Positions 7,786 through 16,609 of a DNA stretch of 64,000 nucleotides are shown piece after piece. The notes below the pieces were generated by a model. The model worked only from the letters and a program-made list of their open reading frames with translations. It did no database searches and was not told the origin of the DNA. The position numbers and the translations under genes were made by a program. How positions within the stretch are numbered: the stretch's first letter is position 1; the number at the start of each line of letters is the position of its first letter. This DNA is from UMGS1663 sp046964515 (GTDB taxonomy: Bacteria > Bacillota > Clostridia > TANB77 > CAG-508): NCBI GenBank assembly GCA_046964515.1, contig JBKUYM010000008.1, forward strand, positions 27,409 to 91,408, in the 5' to 3' direction.

Positions 7786-9912
7786 ATGTTTAAATCATAT
7801 AGTACCGAATTAGCGGGAAGAAAATTAATAATAGAAACAGGTAAAATAGCAGAATTAGCCAATGGAAGTGTTATGGTAAAGTATGGAGATACGGTGGTAA
7901 TGGTCAATGTAACAGCCTCTAAAGAACCACGTGAGGGAATTGACTTTTTTCCATTATCTGTAGATTATGAAGAAAAGTTATATGCAGTAGGAAAAATACC
8001 TGGTAGTTTTATGAAAAGAGAAGGAAAACCAGCAGATAAAGCTATTTTAACATCAAGAGCGATTGATAGACCTTTAAGACCTTTATTCCCAAAAGATTTT
8101 AGAAATGATGTATGTGTAGTAGCAACTGTATTATCGGTAGAACAAGATAATAGTCCAGAAGTATGTGCGATGATAGGTGCGTCTTGTGCACTTTCTATAT
8201 CAGATATTCCATTTGGAGGACCAACAGCGGCTGTTAATGTAGGGTATGTGGATGGACAAATCATCATTAATCCAACGATAGAACAAAGAGACAAATCAAG
8301 ATTAACATTAACCGTTGCTGCTACAGAAGAAAAAATTACCATGATTGAAGCTGGCGCAGATGAAATCTCAAATGAAATTATGTTAGAAGCTATTAAAGTA
8401 GCACATACAGAAATAAAAAAAATATGTCATTTTATTTCAGATATAAAAGCAGAAATAGGAAAACCAAAATTTGATTATCCTCATTTTATAGTCAATGCAG
8501 AAGTTTACCAAGAAATTGAAGAAAACTTTAAAGATAGAATGTATCAAGATGTACAAGCTACAGATAAAGAAGTACGCGATAGTCATATGGAAAAAATAAC
8601 AGAAGATATCACAAATTATTTTATAGAAAAATATGGAGAAGAAAAAGCAGAAACTATAAAACAAGATATTGCAGATAGTGTACATGACTTAGAAAAGAAA
8701 TGTGTTAGAGAAATGATTTTAGTAGAACATAAGCGTCCAGATGGCAGAAAATTAGATGAAATTAGACCATTATCTTGCGAAGTAGGTATATTACCTAGAG
8801 TACATGGAAGTGCTATTTTTACAAGAGGACAAACACAGGTTATGTCAGTTGTCACTTTAGGTATGAAAAGTGAAGAACAAATATTAGATGGTGTGGATGA
8901 AGAAGAAAGTAAACGTTATATGCACCAATACAATTTCCCAGCATACTCTGTAGGAGAAGCAAGGCCATCTCGTGGTCCTGGAAGAAGAGAAGTAGGACAT
9001 GGCGCTTTAGCTGAAAAAGCTTTAGTACCCGTATTACCTTCTGAAGAAGACTTTCCTTATGCTATTCGTGTGGTATCAGAAGTATTATCTTCTAATGGTT
9101 CTACTTCACAAGCTAGTATTTGCGGAAGTACACTTGCTTTAATGGATGCAGGTGTTCCTATTAAAAAGCCAGTAGCAGGTATTTCAACAGGACTTGTTAC
9201 AGATAAAGAAAATCCTTCTAACTATGTCATGTTAACAGATATCCAAGGGATAGAAGATTTCTTCGGAGATATGGATTTCAAAGTTGGTGGAACAAAAGAT
9301 GGTATTACAGCTATACAAGTAGACATCAAAATCGATGGACTAACATATGATATAATAGAGCAAGCTTTTACAAGAACTAAAATAGCAAGAGATTATATCT
9401 TAGATGAAGTAATGGCACCGGTTATTAGTACGCCAAGAGAAGATATTTCTATTTATGCACCAAGAATTATTACGACAAAAATTTCTGTAGATAAAATTAA
9501 AGATGTCATCGGACCTGGTGGAAAAATGATTAATAAAATTATTGATGAAACTGGTGTTAAAATTGATATTGAAGAAGATGGCCAAGTATGTATTTATACG
9601 ATGGAACCAGAAAGTGGTAAAAGAGCATTAAAAATGATTGAAGATATCGCTAAGGAAATAGAAGTTGGTGGCATTTACGATGGAATCGTAACTAGACTTA
9701 TGAATTTTGGAGCATTTGTAGATATTGGTGGAGGTAAAGAAGGACTACTTCATATTTCTAAAATTTCTAGTAAACGTGTAGAAAAAGTAGAAGATGTATT
9801 AGCTGTAGGAGATGAAGTTACTGTAAAAGTTGCTGAAATAGATAACCAAGGCAGAATTAATTTAAGTATGAAAGACTTAGAAATAAATCCAGCCCAAGAA
9901 GAAACAAAATAA
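7786..9912 (+). CDS. pnp: Polyribonucleotide nucleotidyltransferase (PNPase)
   Basis: Phosphorolytic 3'-5' exoribonuclease, working as a trimer in RNA decay. At 708 aa it is full length. Two RNase PH-like domains cover about residues 1-220 and 310-540, linked by the helical domain. The second carries RPDGRKLDEIRPL and the GPGRREVGHGALAEKAL loop. A KH domain (VIGPGGKMINKI, about 570-620) and an S1 domain (GGIYDGIVTRLMNFGAFVDI, about 625-695) bind RNA. A gaaaaggag box precedes the ATG. Confidence 0.97.
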   Translation: MFKSYSTELAGRKLIIETGKIAELANGSVMVKYGDTVVMVNVTASKEPREGIDFFPLSVDYEEKLYAVGKIPGSFMKREGKPADKAILTSRAIDRPLRPLFPKDFRNDVCVVATVLSVEQDNSPEVCAMIGASCALSISDIPFGGPTAAVNVGYVDGQIIINPTIEQRDKSRLTLTVAATEEKITMIEAGADEISNEIMLEAIKVAHTEIKKICHFISDIKAEIGKPKFDYPHFIVNAEVYQEIEENFKDRMYQDVQATDKEVRDSHMEKITEDITNYFIEKYGEEKAETIKQDIADSVHDLEKKCVREMILVEHKRPDGRKLDEIRPLSCEVGILPRVHGSAIFTRGQTQVMSVVTLGMKSEEQILDGVDEEESKRYMHQYNFPAYSVGEARPSRGPGRREVGHGALAEKALVPVLPSEEDFPYAIRVVSEVLSSNGSTSQASICGSTLALMDAGVPIKKPVAGISTGLVTDKENPSNYVMLTDIQGIEDFFGDMDFKVGGTKDGITAIQVDIKIDGLTYDIIEQAFTRTKIARDYILDEVMAPVISTPREDISIYAPRIITTKISVDKIKDVIGPGGKMINKIIDETGVKIDIEEDGQVCIYTMEPESGKRALKMIEDIAKEIEVGGIYDGIVTRLMNFGAFVDIGGGKEGLLHISKISSKRVEKVEDVLAVGDEVTVKVAEIDNQGRINLSMKDLEINPAQEETK

Positions 9913-9956
9913 AATACTAATCGACAGTTTTCATTTCTTAATATTTTATGAAAAAG

Positions 9957-9985
9957 TTGCAAACTTGGATTAAAAATAGTATAAT
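9957..9985 (+). promoter_or_regulatory. SigA-type promoter of the GT2 gene
   Basis: TTGCAA at 9957 and TATAAT at 9980 with a 17-base spacer, 47 bases before the start codon. Confidence 0.8.
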
Positions 9986-10032
9986 GTTTCTGGTATCTAA
10001 ATAAACTAGATATTGAAATAGGAGAGAAAAAG

Positions 10033-11265
10033 ATGGAGTATTTATATATAGTGCAACAAGCATTAGTATGGCTAGTAACCATATTCTGGCTTTATCAATT
10101 AATTGTTAGTATATGTTCACTAATTAAATTAAAAGATAAACCAATAATAGAAGAAAAAGAAAATCGTTTTATGGCGATTATTCCAGCACATAATGAAGCA
10201 AGTGTTGTCGCTAATTTAATAGAAAGTTTGAAAAAGCAAAATTATCCTAAAGAATTATATGATATTTATGTGATAGCAGATAATTGTACAGATAATACTG
10301 CCCAAATAGCAAGACAAGCAGGAGCCATTGTATATGAAAGATTTGATGAAGATAAAAAGACAAAAGGGTTTGCGATGCAATGGTTTTTAGATCAAAAAAT
10401 CAAAGAAGATGCGCCATATGATGCTTTTTGTGTATTTGACGCAGACAATATTGTAGATGTTAACTTCTTAAAAGCAATGAACAAAAAATTGTGTCAAGGA
10501 GAAGATGTTGTACAAGGTTATAGAGATATTAAAAATCCAACAGATAGCTGGATTACAGCAGGATATGCTATCTTTTATTGGACAATGAATCGTTTCTATC
10601 ATTTAGCAAGATATAATTTAGGACTATCTCCATTAATTAATGGTACAGGATTTATGGTAAAATTTGATGTTGTTAAACCAGAAGGGTGGAACACCCATAC
10701 GCTAACAGAAGATATTGAATTTTCTCTAAAACGTATTATAGCAGGTAAAAAATTAGGATGGGCAACAGATGCCATTGTATATGATGAGCAGCCAGTAGGT
10801 TTTAAACAATCTTGGTCTCAAAGATCTAGATGGACAGTAGGACATATTCAATGCATGAAAGAATATACAGGATTATTAGCAACAGCCGTAAAAGAAAAGA
10901 AAACCTTAATGAATTTTGATGGATTATTATATATTTTAGGTAGTATTCCTATGTTTATTGTTACTTTAATTTTATTAGTATTGAACTTTGTCATATACTT
11001 TAGTAATGGTATGACAACAGCAGAATTAGGAATTAATTGCTTAAGATATTTAATACCAACTTTTTTATTACCAATTGGAACAGCTGTACTAATTATGTTA
11101 TTAGATAAAAAACCAATAAAACCGATGATAAAAGGATTAATTTTCTATCCGGTATTCTTAGGTTCTTGGATTTTGATTAACTTCAAATGCTTATTTGTAA
11201 GAAATACAAAGTGGGAGAAAATAGAGCATGTTAGAGATATTAAAATTAATGAAGTAAATTCATAA
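10033..11265 (+). CDS. Membrane glycosyltransferase family 2 (processive type)
   Basis: Protein of 410 aa with an N-terminal membrane segment, a cytoplasmic GT-A domain and two or three C-terminal spans. The GT2 motifs are clear: AIIPAHNEASVV at the nucleotide-binding strand, CVFDADN as the DXD metal site, TEDIEFSLK with the catalytic acid, and QRSRWTVGH (the QxxRW motif of processive synthases). It probably makes or extends an exported polysaccharide or glycolipid. Product and sugar cannot be read from the sequence. It has its own promoter and terminator, and is followed by a second glycosyltransferase under a separate promoter. Confidence 0.85.
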   Translation: MEYLYIVQQALVWLVTIFWLYQLIVSICSLIKLKDKPIIEEKENRFMAIIPAHNEASVVANLIESLKKQNYPKELYDIYVIADNCTDNTAQIARQAGAIVYERFDEDKKTKGFAMQWFLDQKIKEDAPYDAFCVFDADNIVDVNFLKAMNKKLCQGEDVVQGYRDIKNPTDSWITAGYAIFYWTMNRFYHLARYNLGLSPLINGTGFMVKFDVVKPEGWNTHTLTEDIEFSLKRIIAGKKLGWATDAIVYDEQPVGFKQSWSQRSRWTVGHIQCMKEYTGLLATAVKEKKTLMNFDGLLYILGSIPMFIVTLILLVLNFVIYFSNGMTTAELGINCLRYLIPTFLLPIGTAVLIMLLDKKPIKPMIKGLIFYPVFLGSWILINFKCLFVRNTKWEKIEHVRDIKINEVNS

Positions 11266-11269
11266 TGAT

Positions 11270-11306
11270 AAAAAGATAAGATAGCTATAAGCATCTTGTC
11301 TTTTTC
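11270..11306 (+). terminator. Terminator after the GT2 gene
   Basis: The imperfect arms aaaagataagat and atcttgtctttt are followed by T residues. Confidence 0.7.
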
Positions 11307-11319
11307 CTTTGAAAAAACA

Positions 11320-11348
11320 TAGACAATGAAAATAACAAATGCTATAAT
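11320..11348 (+). promoter_or_regulatory. SigA-type promoter of the GT39-like gene
   Basis: TAGACA at 11320 and TATAAT at 11343 with a 17-base spacer. Confidence 0.75.
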
Positions 11349-11375
11349 AACCAAGATAAAAAAGGGGGAAATAGA

Positions 11376-12890
11376 ATGAAAAAAATAACGAACAAAAAAA
11401 TACATATAGCCATTATTGTATTAGGAATGATCTTTATCCTTTTTACAGCTTTTCATCAAGATATATGGTTTGATGAAAGTTATTCAGTAGCGATTGCAAG
11501 ACATGATTTCGCAGATATCTGGAATATCACAGGACATGATGTGCATCCTGCTTTATATTACTGGCTATTACATATAGTGGGAATGTTAACCAATTATAGT
11601 GTACTGGCTTATCGACTATTTTCTGTTTTAGCAGTAGCTATCGTAGGAATCTTAGGGTACACACATATTCGTAAGGACTTTGGAGAAAAAACAGGAATTT
11701 TCTTTTCCTTTTTAACTTATTTCTTGCCAGTTATGTGTACCTATTCACAGGAAATTAGAATGTATGCGTGGTCATTTTTATTAGTAACTTTAATGGCGAT
11801 TTATGCATATCGTTTTTATAAATGTGTGAAAGAAAATACAGCAAAAGGAAAAATAAAAAATTTAGTTATTTTTGGTATACTTAGTATAGCTTGTTGTTAT
11901 ATTCATTATTATGCATTAGTAACAGCAGCTGTAGTAAATTTTGTACTTCTTGTATGGCTAATTCGTAATAGAAAAATAGTAGAAGGCGGAAATCAAACTT
12001 TAAGAAATTTTATAATAGTGGCGGTTATACAAGTGTTATTATATATACCTTGGCTTGTATACTTACTAGGGCAAGTACTACATGTAGGTGGGGGATTTTG
12101 GATTAAGCTAGAATGGCCAATGACACCAGTAGAAGTACTTAGTTTCCAATTTAGAAGACAATTAGATACCATTTTTACAATGGACTTTTATACGATTCTT
12201 TCACTAATAGCAGCTATTGCTATGTATGCTTATATAGGGTATAGAATGTATCGTGCTAAGAAAGAAAAAGAGGAAATGAAACCGGGTATTCTAAGTATGA
12301 GTATATACGTAGCTGTTATTACTTTAATGTTACTAGTATCTCTTATCTCACCAATTTTATTTTCTAGATACTTATTTGTAATGACTGGCTTATATATCTT
12401 TGCATTAGCCTTTTTCATGGCTAAAGAGAAGAAAAAGTGGATTAGTGCTGTAGTATGTGGTATCACGCTATTATTAGCAATGGTTAGTAATACGATAAAT
12501 TTCCAAATTAATTATGATCAAAGTAATATGAAACAAATTGATTATTTAAAAGAAAATGTACAACCAGATGATATTTTAGTATATTCTAATATAGGAAATG
12601 GAGGCGTAATAGCAGCCTTTTTCCCAGAAAATAAGCAATATTTTTATAATGGTGCTTATTGGGATGTAGAAGAAGCGTATAAAGCCTATGGACCAGGTAT
12701 GGAAACGATTTATTCTTATGAGGATATCTTAAAAGATTATCATGGCAGAATTTGGTTAATTGATTCCGAATATATGGGATTGTATGAAGAATTTCCTAAA
12801 GATGCGATTACTGCTTTAGAAGGACCAATTCGCTTTGATACGAAATACCAAGATTATATTTATAATTTTATGTTATTAGAAAAAGAATAA
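11376..12890 (+). CDS. Polytopic membrane glycosyltransferase (GT39/ArnT-like)
   Basis: Protein of 504 aa with about eleven or twelve predicted membrane helices. The first extracellular loop holds DIWFDESYSVAIARHDF, the acidic DE motif that coordinates the lipid-linked sugar donor in the PMT/ArnT superfamily, followed by DVHPALYYWLLH, another family pattern. A soluble domain at the C-terminus (from about residue 380) faces outside. Enzymes of this type use polyprenyl-phosphate sugars to modify proteins, teichoic acids or lipids. It may decorate the pilin-like surface proteins coded nearby, but that is speculation. A gggggaa box precedes ATG. Confidence 0.8.
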   Translation: MKKITNKKIHIAIIVLGMIFILFTAFHQDIWFDESYSVAIARHDFADIWNITGHDVHPALYYWLLHIVGMLTNYSVLAYRLFSVLAVAIVGILGYTHIRKDFGEKTGIFFSFLTYFLPVMCTYSQEIRMYAWSFLLVTLMAIYAYRFYKCVKENTAKGKIKNLVIFGILSIACCYIHYYALVTAAVVNFVLLVWLIRNRKIVEGGNQTLRNFIIVAVIQVLLYIPWLVYLLGQVLHVGGGFWIKLEWPMTPVEVLSFQFRRQLDTIFTMDFYTILSLIAAIAMYAYIGYRMYRAKKEKEEMKPGILSMSIYVAVITLMLLVSLISPILFSRYLFVMTGLYIFALAFFMAKEKKKWISAVVCGITLLLAMVSNTINFQINYDQSNMKQIDYLKENVQPDDILVYSNIGNGGVIAAFFPENKQYFYNGAYWDVEEAYKAYGPGMETIYSYEDILKDYHGRIWLIDSEYMGLYEEFPKDAITALEGPIRFDTKYQDYIYNFMLLEKE

Positions 12891-12937
12891 ATTTAAAAGT
12901 CAACAGCAAATTGCAATATTGCTGTTGACTTTTAAAT
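12891..12937. terminator. Bidirectional terminator between convergent genes
   Basis: A 19-base perfect stem starting atttaaaagtcaac is followed by short T-runs on both strands. It serves the GT39-like gene on the plus strand and the orphan gene at 12947-14020 on the minus strand. Confidence 0.9.
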
Positions 12938-12946
12938 TGCTTCCAT

Positions 12947-14020
12947 TTAATATAATGGAAGGTCAGGTAATATTTCTAAGATCATTTTATGGTGTTTCTT
13001 GGTAAAACGAATTAGCTTTTTAAAATCATTTGCAGAATACGACCAAATCAATATGGCATCTTTTCGTACTTGATACACAATTCCTGATTTTTCAAGGAAT
13101 TCTTCCAATGAGTCATAAGCGTGATATGTGTCAATAGAGTACTTCTCTGGTTTAATCCAATCTGGCAGAGAAGTAGAATTTAACTTTTTTTCCAATCTTC
13201 TTATTGTTTTCAAACGTTCATCTCTTGTCATTGCTATATCTAACATTTGTGTTTGCTCAATAGAATCGCTTTTTAGAGTGATTTTTTTGGTGAAGATATC
13301 GTCATCAAAGTAGCTATTCCATAAATTCTGCATTTCCCGCAAAATTTTGTTTAAATAAAGTGTACAACCATTATTGTATTTTCTAAAACTTTCTGTTTTA
13401 GTAGCCCATTCCATATCTCCTACTCTGCCATCGCCAAAATGGTATTCCCAAAAGCCAATCGTAATTTCTTTACAGATTAAAATATCATCTTCATATATAT
13501 TAACGATAGCCCTTGCAAAAGCACCTTCTTTCTCTGTCTGATGCAAAAATCTTACTCGGTATACATGATAATTTAAGTAAGTCTGATAAGTACTTCCGAA
13601 GATTAAATAAAGAATTCCTAAATCTCTTATTAATTCTTCTTCTGAGCGGACATCCTTTTGATAAAAATAATCCTTATCTGCATTTTTATAATATTCATTT
13701 TCATCAAAATAAACATGTATCTCAATGTCAAAAAAATCTTTCATGAAACTTTGATAGTAAGTAGCACTGCTAGATGTTGAGTAATCTTCTCTATTAGTAG
13801 ATATATCATCATCTACTACTGTATGGTGTTGATAGGAAGAAGAAATAGAAATGCCATGTGTTTGTTCATATTGTTGTAATCTCTGAGAAACTTTTTTCAA
13901 AAGTCTTATAGCAGTATCCCGATCATATCCAGGTACGTCTCTCTCTACTCGTTCCTCTAACTTTTCTTTGCGATGTTTAATTCGTTCATACTCTTCTTGA
14001 TTAAATTTTCCATTTTCCAT
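12947..14020 (-). CDS. Hypothetical protein, 357 aa
   Basis: I do not recognise this protein. It begins with a charged helix (about residues 5-55), has a Ser/Thr-rich stretch near 60-90, then a mixed alpha/beta region rich in Tyr and Phe with no membrane segment or signal peptide. The start is fixed by taggaggt six bases before ATG. It is monocistronic between a good promoter (14065-14093) and a bidirectional terminator. Codon use is looser than in neighbours (CTT, TTG, CAG and CGC are common), and it has two in-frame CGG codons (residues 34 and 228), both read smoothly as arginine. That suggests acquisition by transfer or weak expression. Confidence 0.7.
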   Translation of the reverse strand: MENGKFNQEEYERIKHRKEKLEERVERDVPGYDRDTAIRLLKKVSQRLQQYEQTHGISISSSYQHHTVVDDDISTNREDYSTSSSATYYQSFMKDFFDIEIHVYFDENEYYKNADKDYFYQKDVRSEEELIRDLGILYLIFGSTYQTYLNYHVYRVRFLHQTEKEGAFARAIVNIYEDDILICKEITIGFWEYHFGDGRVGDMEWATKTESFRKYNNGCTLYLNKILREMQNLWNSYFDDDIFTKKITLKSDSIEQTQMLDIAMTRDERLKTIRRLEKKLNSTSLPDWIKPEKYSIDTYHAYDSLEEFLEKSGIVYQVRKDAILIWSYSANDFKKLIRFTKKHHKMILEILPDLPLY

Positions 14021-14064
14021 TTTATTACCTCCTAAGGGTTGTCAAAATTTATGACTATGTCAAA

Positions 14065-14093
14065 AGTATAACACAATTTTATGTAAAATTCAA
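14065..14093 (-). promoter_or_regulatory. SigA-type promoter of the 357 aa orphan gene
   Basis: On the minus strand TTGAAT and TATACT are separated by 17 bases, about 45 bases upstream of the start codon. A GTCA-TGAC imperfect inverted repeat at 14041-14055 lies just downstream and could be an operator. Confidence 0.6.
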
Positions 14094-14211
14094 TTTCCAA
14101 TCTAAAAAATACATTTTAAATTACATTGCAGAATGGTAATATTTTATGAATGACCCTAGAAACTATTCAGATTATTTTAATATAAAGATACAAAAGCATA
14201 TTAAGAAGCAG

Positions 14212-14240
14212 TAGACATTTTTTTTCAAAAATGATATAAT
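14212..14240 (+). promoter_or_regulatory. SigA-type promoter upstream of the P-loop/Asp23-like gene
   Basis: TAGACA at 14212 and TATAAT at 14235 with a 17-base spacer, about 70 bases before the start codon at 14308. Confidence 0.7.
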
Positions 14241-14307
14241 ACAGAAGATTATGAAATATAGTATAAATAAGGAAATTTCATAAAAATAAAGGAGAACAAA
14301 AAGGTAT

Positions 14308-15147
14308 ATGAACAATAAGATGAGAGTGTTAGCATTTGTAGGACCATCAGGAACGGGAAAAAGTTATAGGGCACAAATGGTAGCAGGCGAGAATAATATT
14401 TCTTATATGATTGATGATGGATTACTGATAAATGAAAATGAGGTAGTTGCTGGTGAATCAGCAAAAAAAGCACCTACCAAAATAGAAACGGTAAAACATG
14501 CCATTTTTATTGATGAAAAAGAAAAAAAAGAAATGCAAAAAGCTATTAAAAAATATAAACCGGATTCTATATTAATTTTAGGAACTTCTGATGGAATGGT
14601 ACAAAAAATTGCAGAAAATTTGGGGTTACCACCAATTGAAAAAACGATTTATATACAAGATGTTGCTACTGAGAACGAAATAGAAACAGCTAGGAATATT
14701 CGTGTAACCCAAGGAAAACATGTTATTCCAGTACCAACTTTTGAAATAAAAAAAGATTTTTCAGGCTATATTTTAGATCCATTACAGATTTTTAAATCTA
14801 AAGGAAGTGGTAATAAACCATATATGTCTGAAAAGTCTATTATTAGACCGACTTTTAGTTATCTTGGAAATTTTACGATTTCTGATACGGTATTTAGGCA
14901 AATTTTAGAATATTTAGCTAAAAAAGCGCCAGGTATTGCAAGGGTTATAAAAACAAGAATTGAAAATTATGGAGAAGGTCCTTCTATTTATATGGAAGTG
15001 GTTTTAATCTATGGTTTTAATGTTATTAAAGAATTAAAAACGTTTAAAGAAAAGAGCGTTAAGGAAATAGAAAAATTAACCGCGATGAATGTACAAAAAA
15101 TAACCGTGATTGCAAAATCTATAGAATTACCAAAAAAAGAAGAATAA
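14308..15147 (+). CDS. P-loop ATPase with Asp23/Gls24-like C-terminal domain
   Basis: Protein of 279 aa in two parts. Residues 1-165 are a P-loop NTPase with Walker A GPSGTGKSYRA and a likely Walker B at SILILGTSD. Residues 190-279 resemble the Asp23/Gls24 (alkaline-shock) fold: ISDTVFRQILEYLAKKAPGIARV and YMEVVLIYGFNVIKELKTF. Single Asp23 proteins organise envelope-stress complexes in Firmicutes; fusion to an ATPase is typical of clostridia, but the function is not known. It sits just ahead of the cmk-plsC fusion and the S1-protein gene, suggesting co-transcription. Confidence 0.7.
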   Translation: MNNKMRVLAFVGPSGTGKSYRAQMVAGENNISYMIDDGLLINENEVVAGESAKKAPTKIETVKHAIFIDEKEKKEMQKAIKKYKPDSILILGTSDGMVQKIAENLGLPPIEKTIYIQDVATENEIETARNIRVTQGKHVIPVPTFEIKKDFSGYILDPLQIFKSKGSGNKPYMSEKSIIRPTFSYLGNFTISDTVFRQILEYLAKKAPGIARVIKTRIENYGEGPSIYMEVVLIYGFNVIKELKTFKEKSVKEIEKLTAMNVQKITVIAKSIELPKKEE

Positions 15148-15185
15148 GTAAAAGATAGTGAGTAGAAAAAAGGAGGAGAAAGACA

Positions 15186-16496
15186 ATGTCATTTATTGTA
15201 GCTATAGATGGACCAGCAGGTACTGGCAAAGGAACCGTAGCAGAATTAATTGCAAAAGAAATGCATTTAGTAAAAATTGATACAGGGGCAACTTATCGAT
15301 GCATAGCTTTAGCCGCTATTAAAGAAGGAATCGGTATAGAAGAAAAGGAAAGATTAGTAGAACTAGCAGATAGAATCAAAATTGACATACAGCAAGAAAA
15401 TGGTATACAAAAAGTACTTTTAAATGAAGAAGATGTAACCAAAGAAATTAGAAGCAAAGAAGTAACCGCCATTGTATCGCAGATTTCTTCTATCGTAGAA
15501 ATTCGATTGAAAATGGTAGACTTACAAAGAAAAATGGCCGCTGGTAAAGATGTTATTATGGAAGGTAGAGATATTACTACCTATGTATTTCCAAAAGCAG
15601 ATGTTAAAATTTATTTAGATGCTGATGAGAAAGAACGTGCTAGAAGAAGATATAAAGAAAATCAAGAAAAAGGGATAGATATGACCTTTGATGAAGTGTT
15701 AGAAAATATTCGTTTACGTGATAAAAATGATAAGGAAAAAGAAATAGGTGCTCTAAAAATTGCTTCAGATGCAAAAGTAATCGATACTACCAATTTAAGT
15801 ATTTCACAGATGAAAAGGGCAGTTAAAAAAGAAATTGAAAAAAAGAAACAAGAAATAGCCTATAAGAAAAAAGTATATAGTATAAGACCAGATACCAAAT
15901 GGAAATTATTTGAACAAAAAGTCATTAAAGCTTTTCTAGGAGGTGTATATCGTTTAGTATACCGCGTTAAAATTGTAGGAAATCAAAATGTAGCAGAAGA
16001 AGGTGCTTTTATTATTTGTGCTAATCACATCAACTATTTAGATGCAGCAGCTATTGTATTATTTACAAAAAGAAAAGTGAACTTTATAGCAAAAGAAGAT
16101 TTATTTAATCATAGAATATTAAATTGGCTAGCACATGTTTTTGATATTATACCAATTAACCGTGGTACACAAGACTTGGAATCGATGAAGCGTTCCATCA
16201 AGACACTAAATGCTGGTGGTATATTAGGTATTTTTCCAGAAGGTACTAGAAAAGGAATTGCTAAAGGTGGAAAGGCAAAAACTGGTGCGGCTTATATGGC
16301 TATTCGTACAGGAACACCAGTTATACCAGTAGGTATAGCAGGAAGTTTTAAACCATTTACAAAAGTAGTTATGCAATATGGAAAGCCAATGGACTTTGGA
16401 GAATATCAATCTAAAACACCAGAAAAGGAAACTTTAGAAAAAGTAAGTAATGAAATTATGAATCAAATTATTATGTTGACAAATCAAGAGGTTTAA
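15186..16496 (+). CDS. Cytidylate kinase fused to 1-acyl-sn-glycerol-3-phosphate acyltransferase
   Basis: A single 436 aa frame carries two enzymes. Residues 1-220 are Cmk, phosphorylating CMP/dCMP: P-loop AIDGPAGTGKGTV, GRDITTYVFP and the DADEKERARRR lid. Residues 245-436 are a PlsC-type acyltransferase making phosphatidic acid: catalytic CANHINYLDAAA (H-x4-D pattern), then FPEGTRKG and TPVIPVGIAG. In many Firmicutes cmk, plsC and the S1-domain gene are separate neighbours in that order; here the first two are joined and the S1 gene follows. There is no internal stop or start suggesting separate translation. A gaggagaa box precedes ATG. Confidence 0.93.
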   Translation: MSFIVAIDGPAGTGKGTVAELIAKEMHLVKIDTGATYRCIALAAIKEGIGIEEKERLVELADRIKIDIQQENGIQKVLLNEEDVTKEIRSKEVTAIVSQISSIVEIRLKMVDLQRKMAAGKDVIMEGRDITTYVFPKADVKIYLDADEKERARRRYKENQEKGIDMTFDEVLENIRLRDKNDKEKEIGALKIASDAKVIDTTNLSISQMKRAVKKEIEKKKQEIAYKKKVYSIRPDTKWKLFEQKVIKAFLGGVYRLVYRVKIVGNQNVAEEGAFIICANHINYLDAAAIVLFTKRKVNFIAKEDLFNHRILNWLAHVFDIIPINRGTQDLESMKRSIKTLNAGGILGIFPEGTRKGIAKGGKAKTGAAYMAIRTGTPVIPVGIAGSFKPFTKVVMQYGKPMDFGEYQSKTPEKETLEKVSNEIMNQIIMLTNQEV

Positions 16497-16504
16497 GGTA
16501 TAAT
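16476..16504 (+). promoter_or_regulatory. SigA-type promoter inside the 3' end of cmk-plsC
   Basis: TTGACA at 16476 and TATAAT at 16499 with a 17-base spacer match the consensus exactly. The promoter overlaps the last codons of cmk-plsC and drives the S1-protein gene. A gaagttgaa/ttcaacttc hairpin (16531-16552) lies in the leader. Confidence 0.85.
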
Positions 16505-16609
16505 AATAAAGCGAAAAAATAACAAGAAATGGAAGTTGAATTTTTCAACTTCTTAGATTTTGTAAAAGTTAAAAAATAACGAATTACAATAAATGGTAAG
16601 GTGAAAGAT

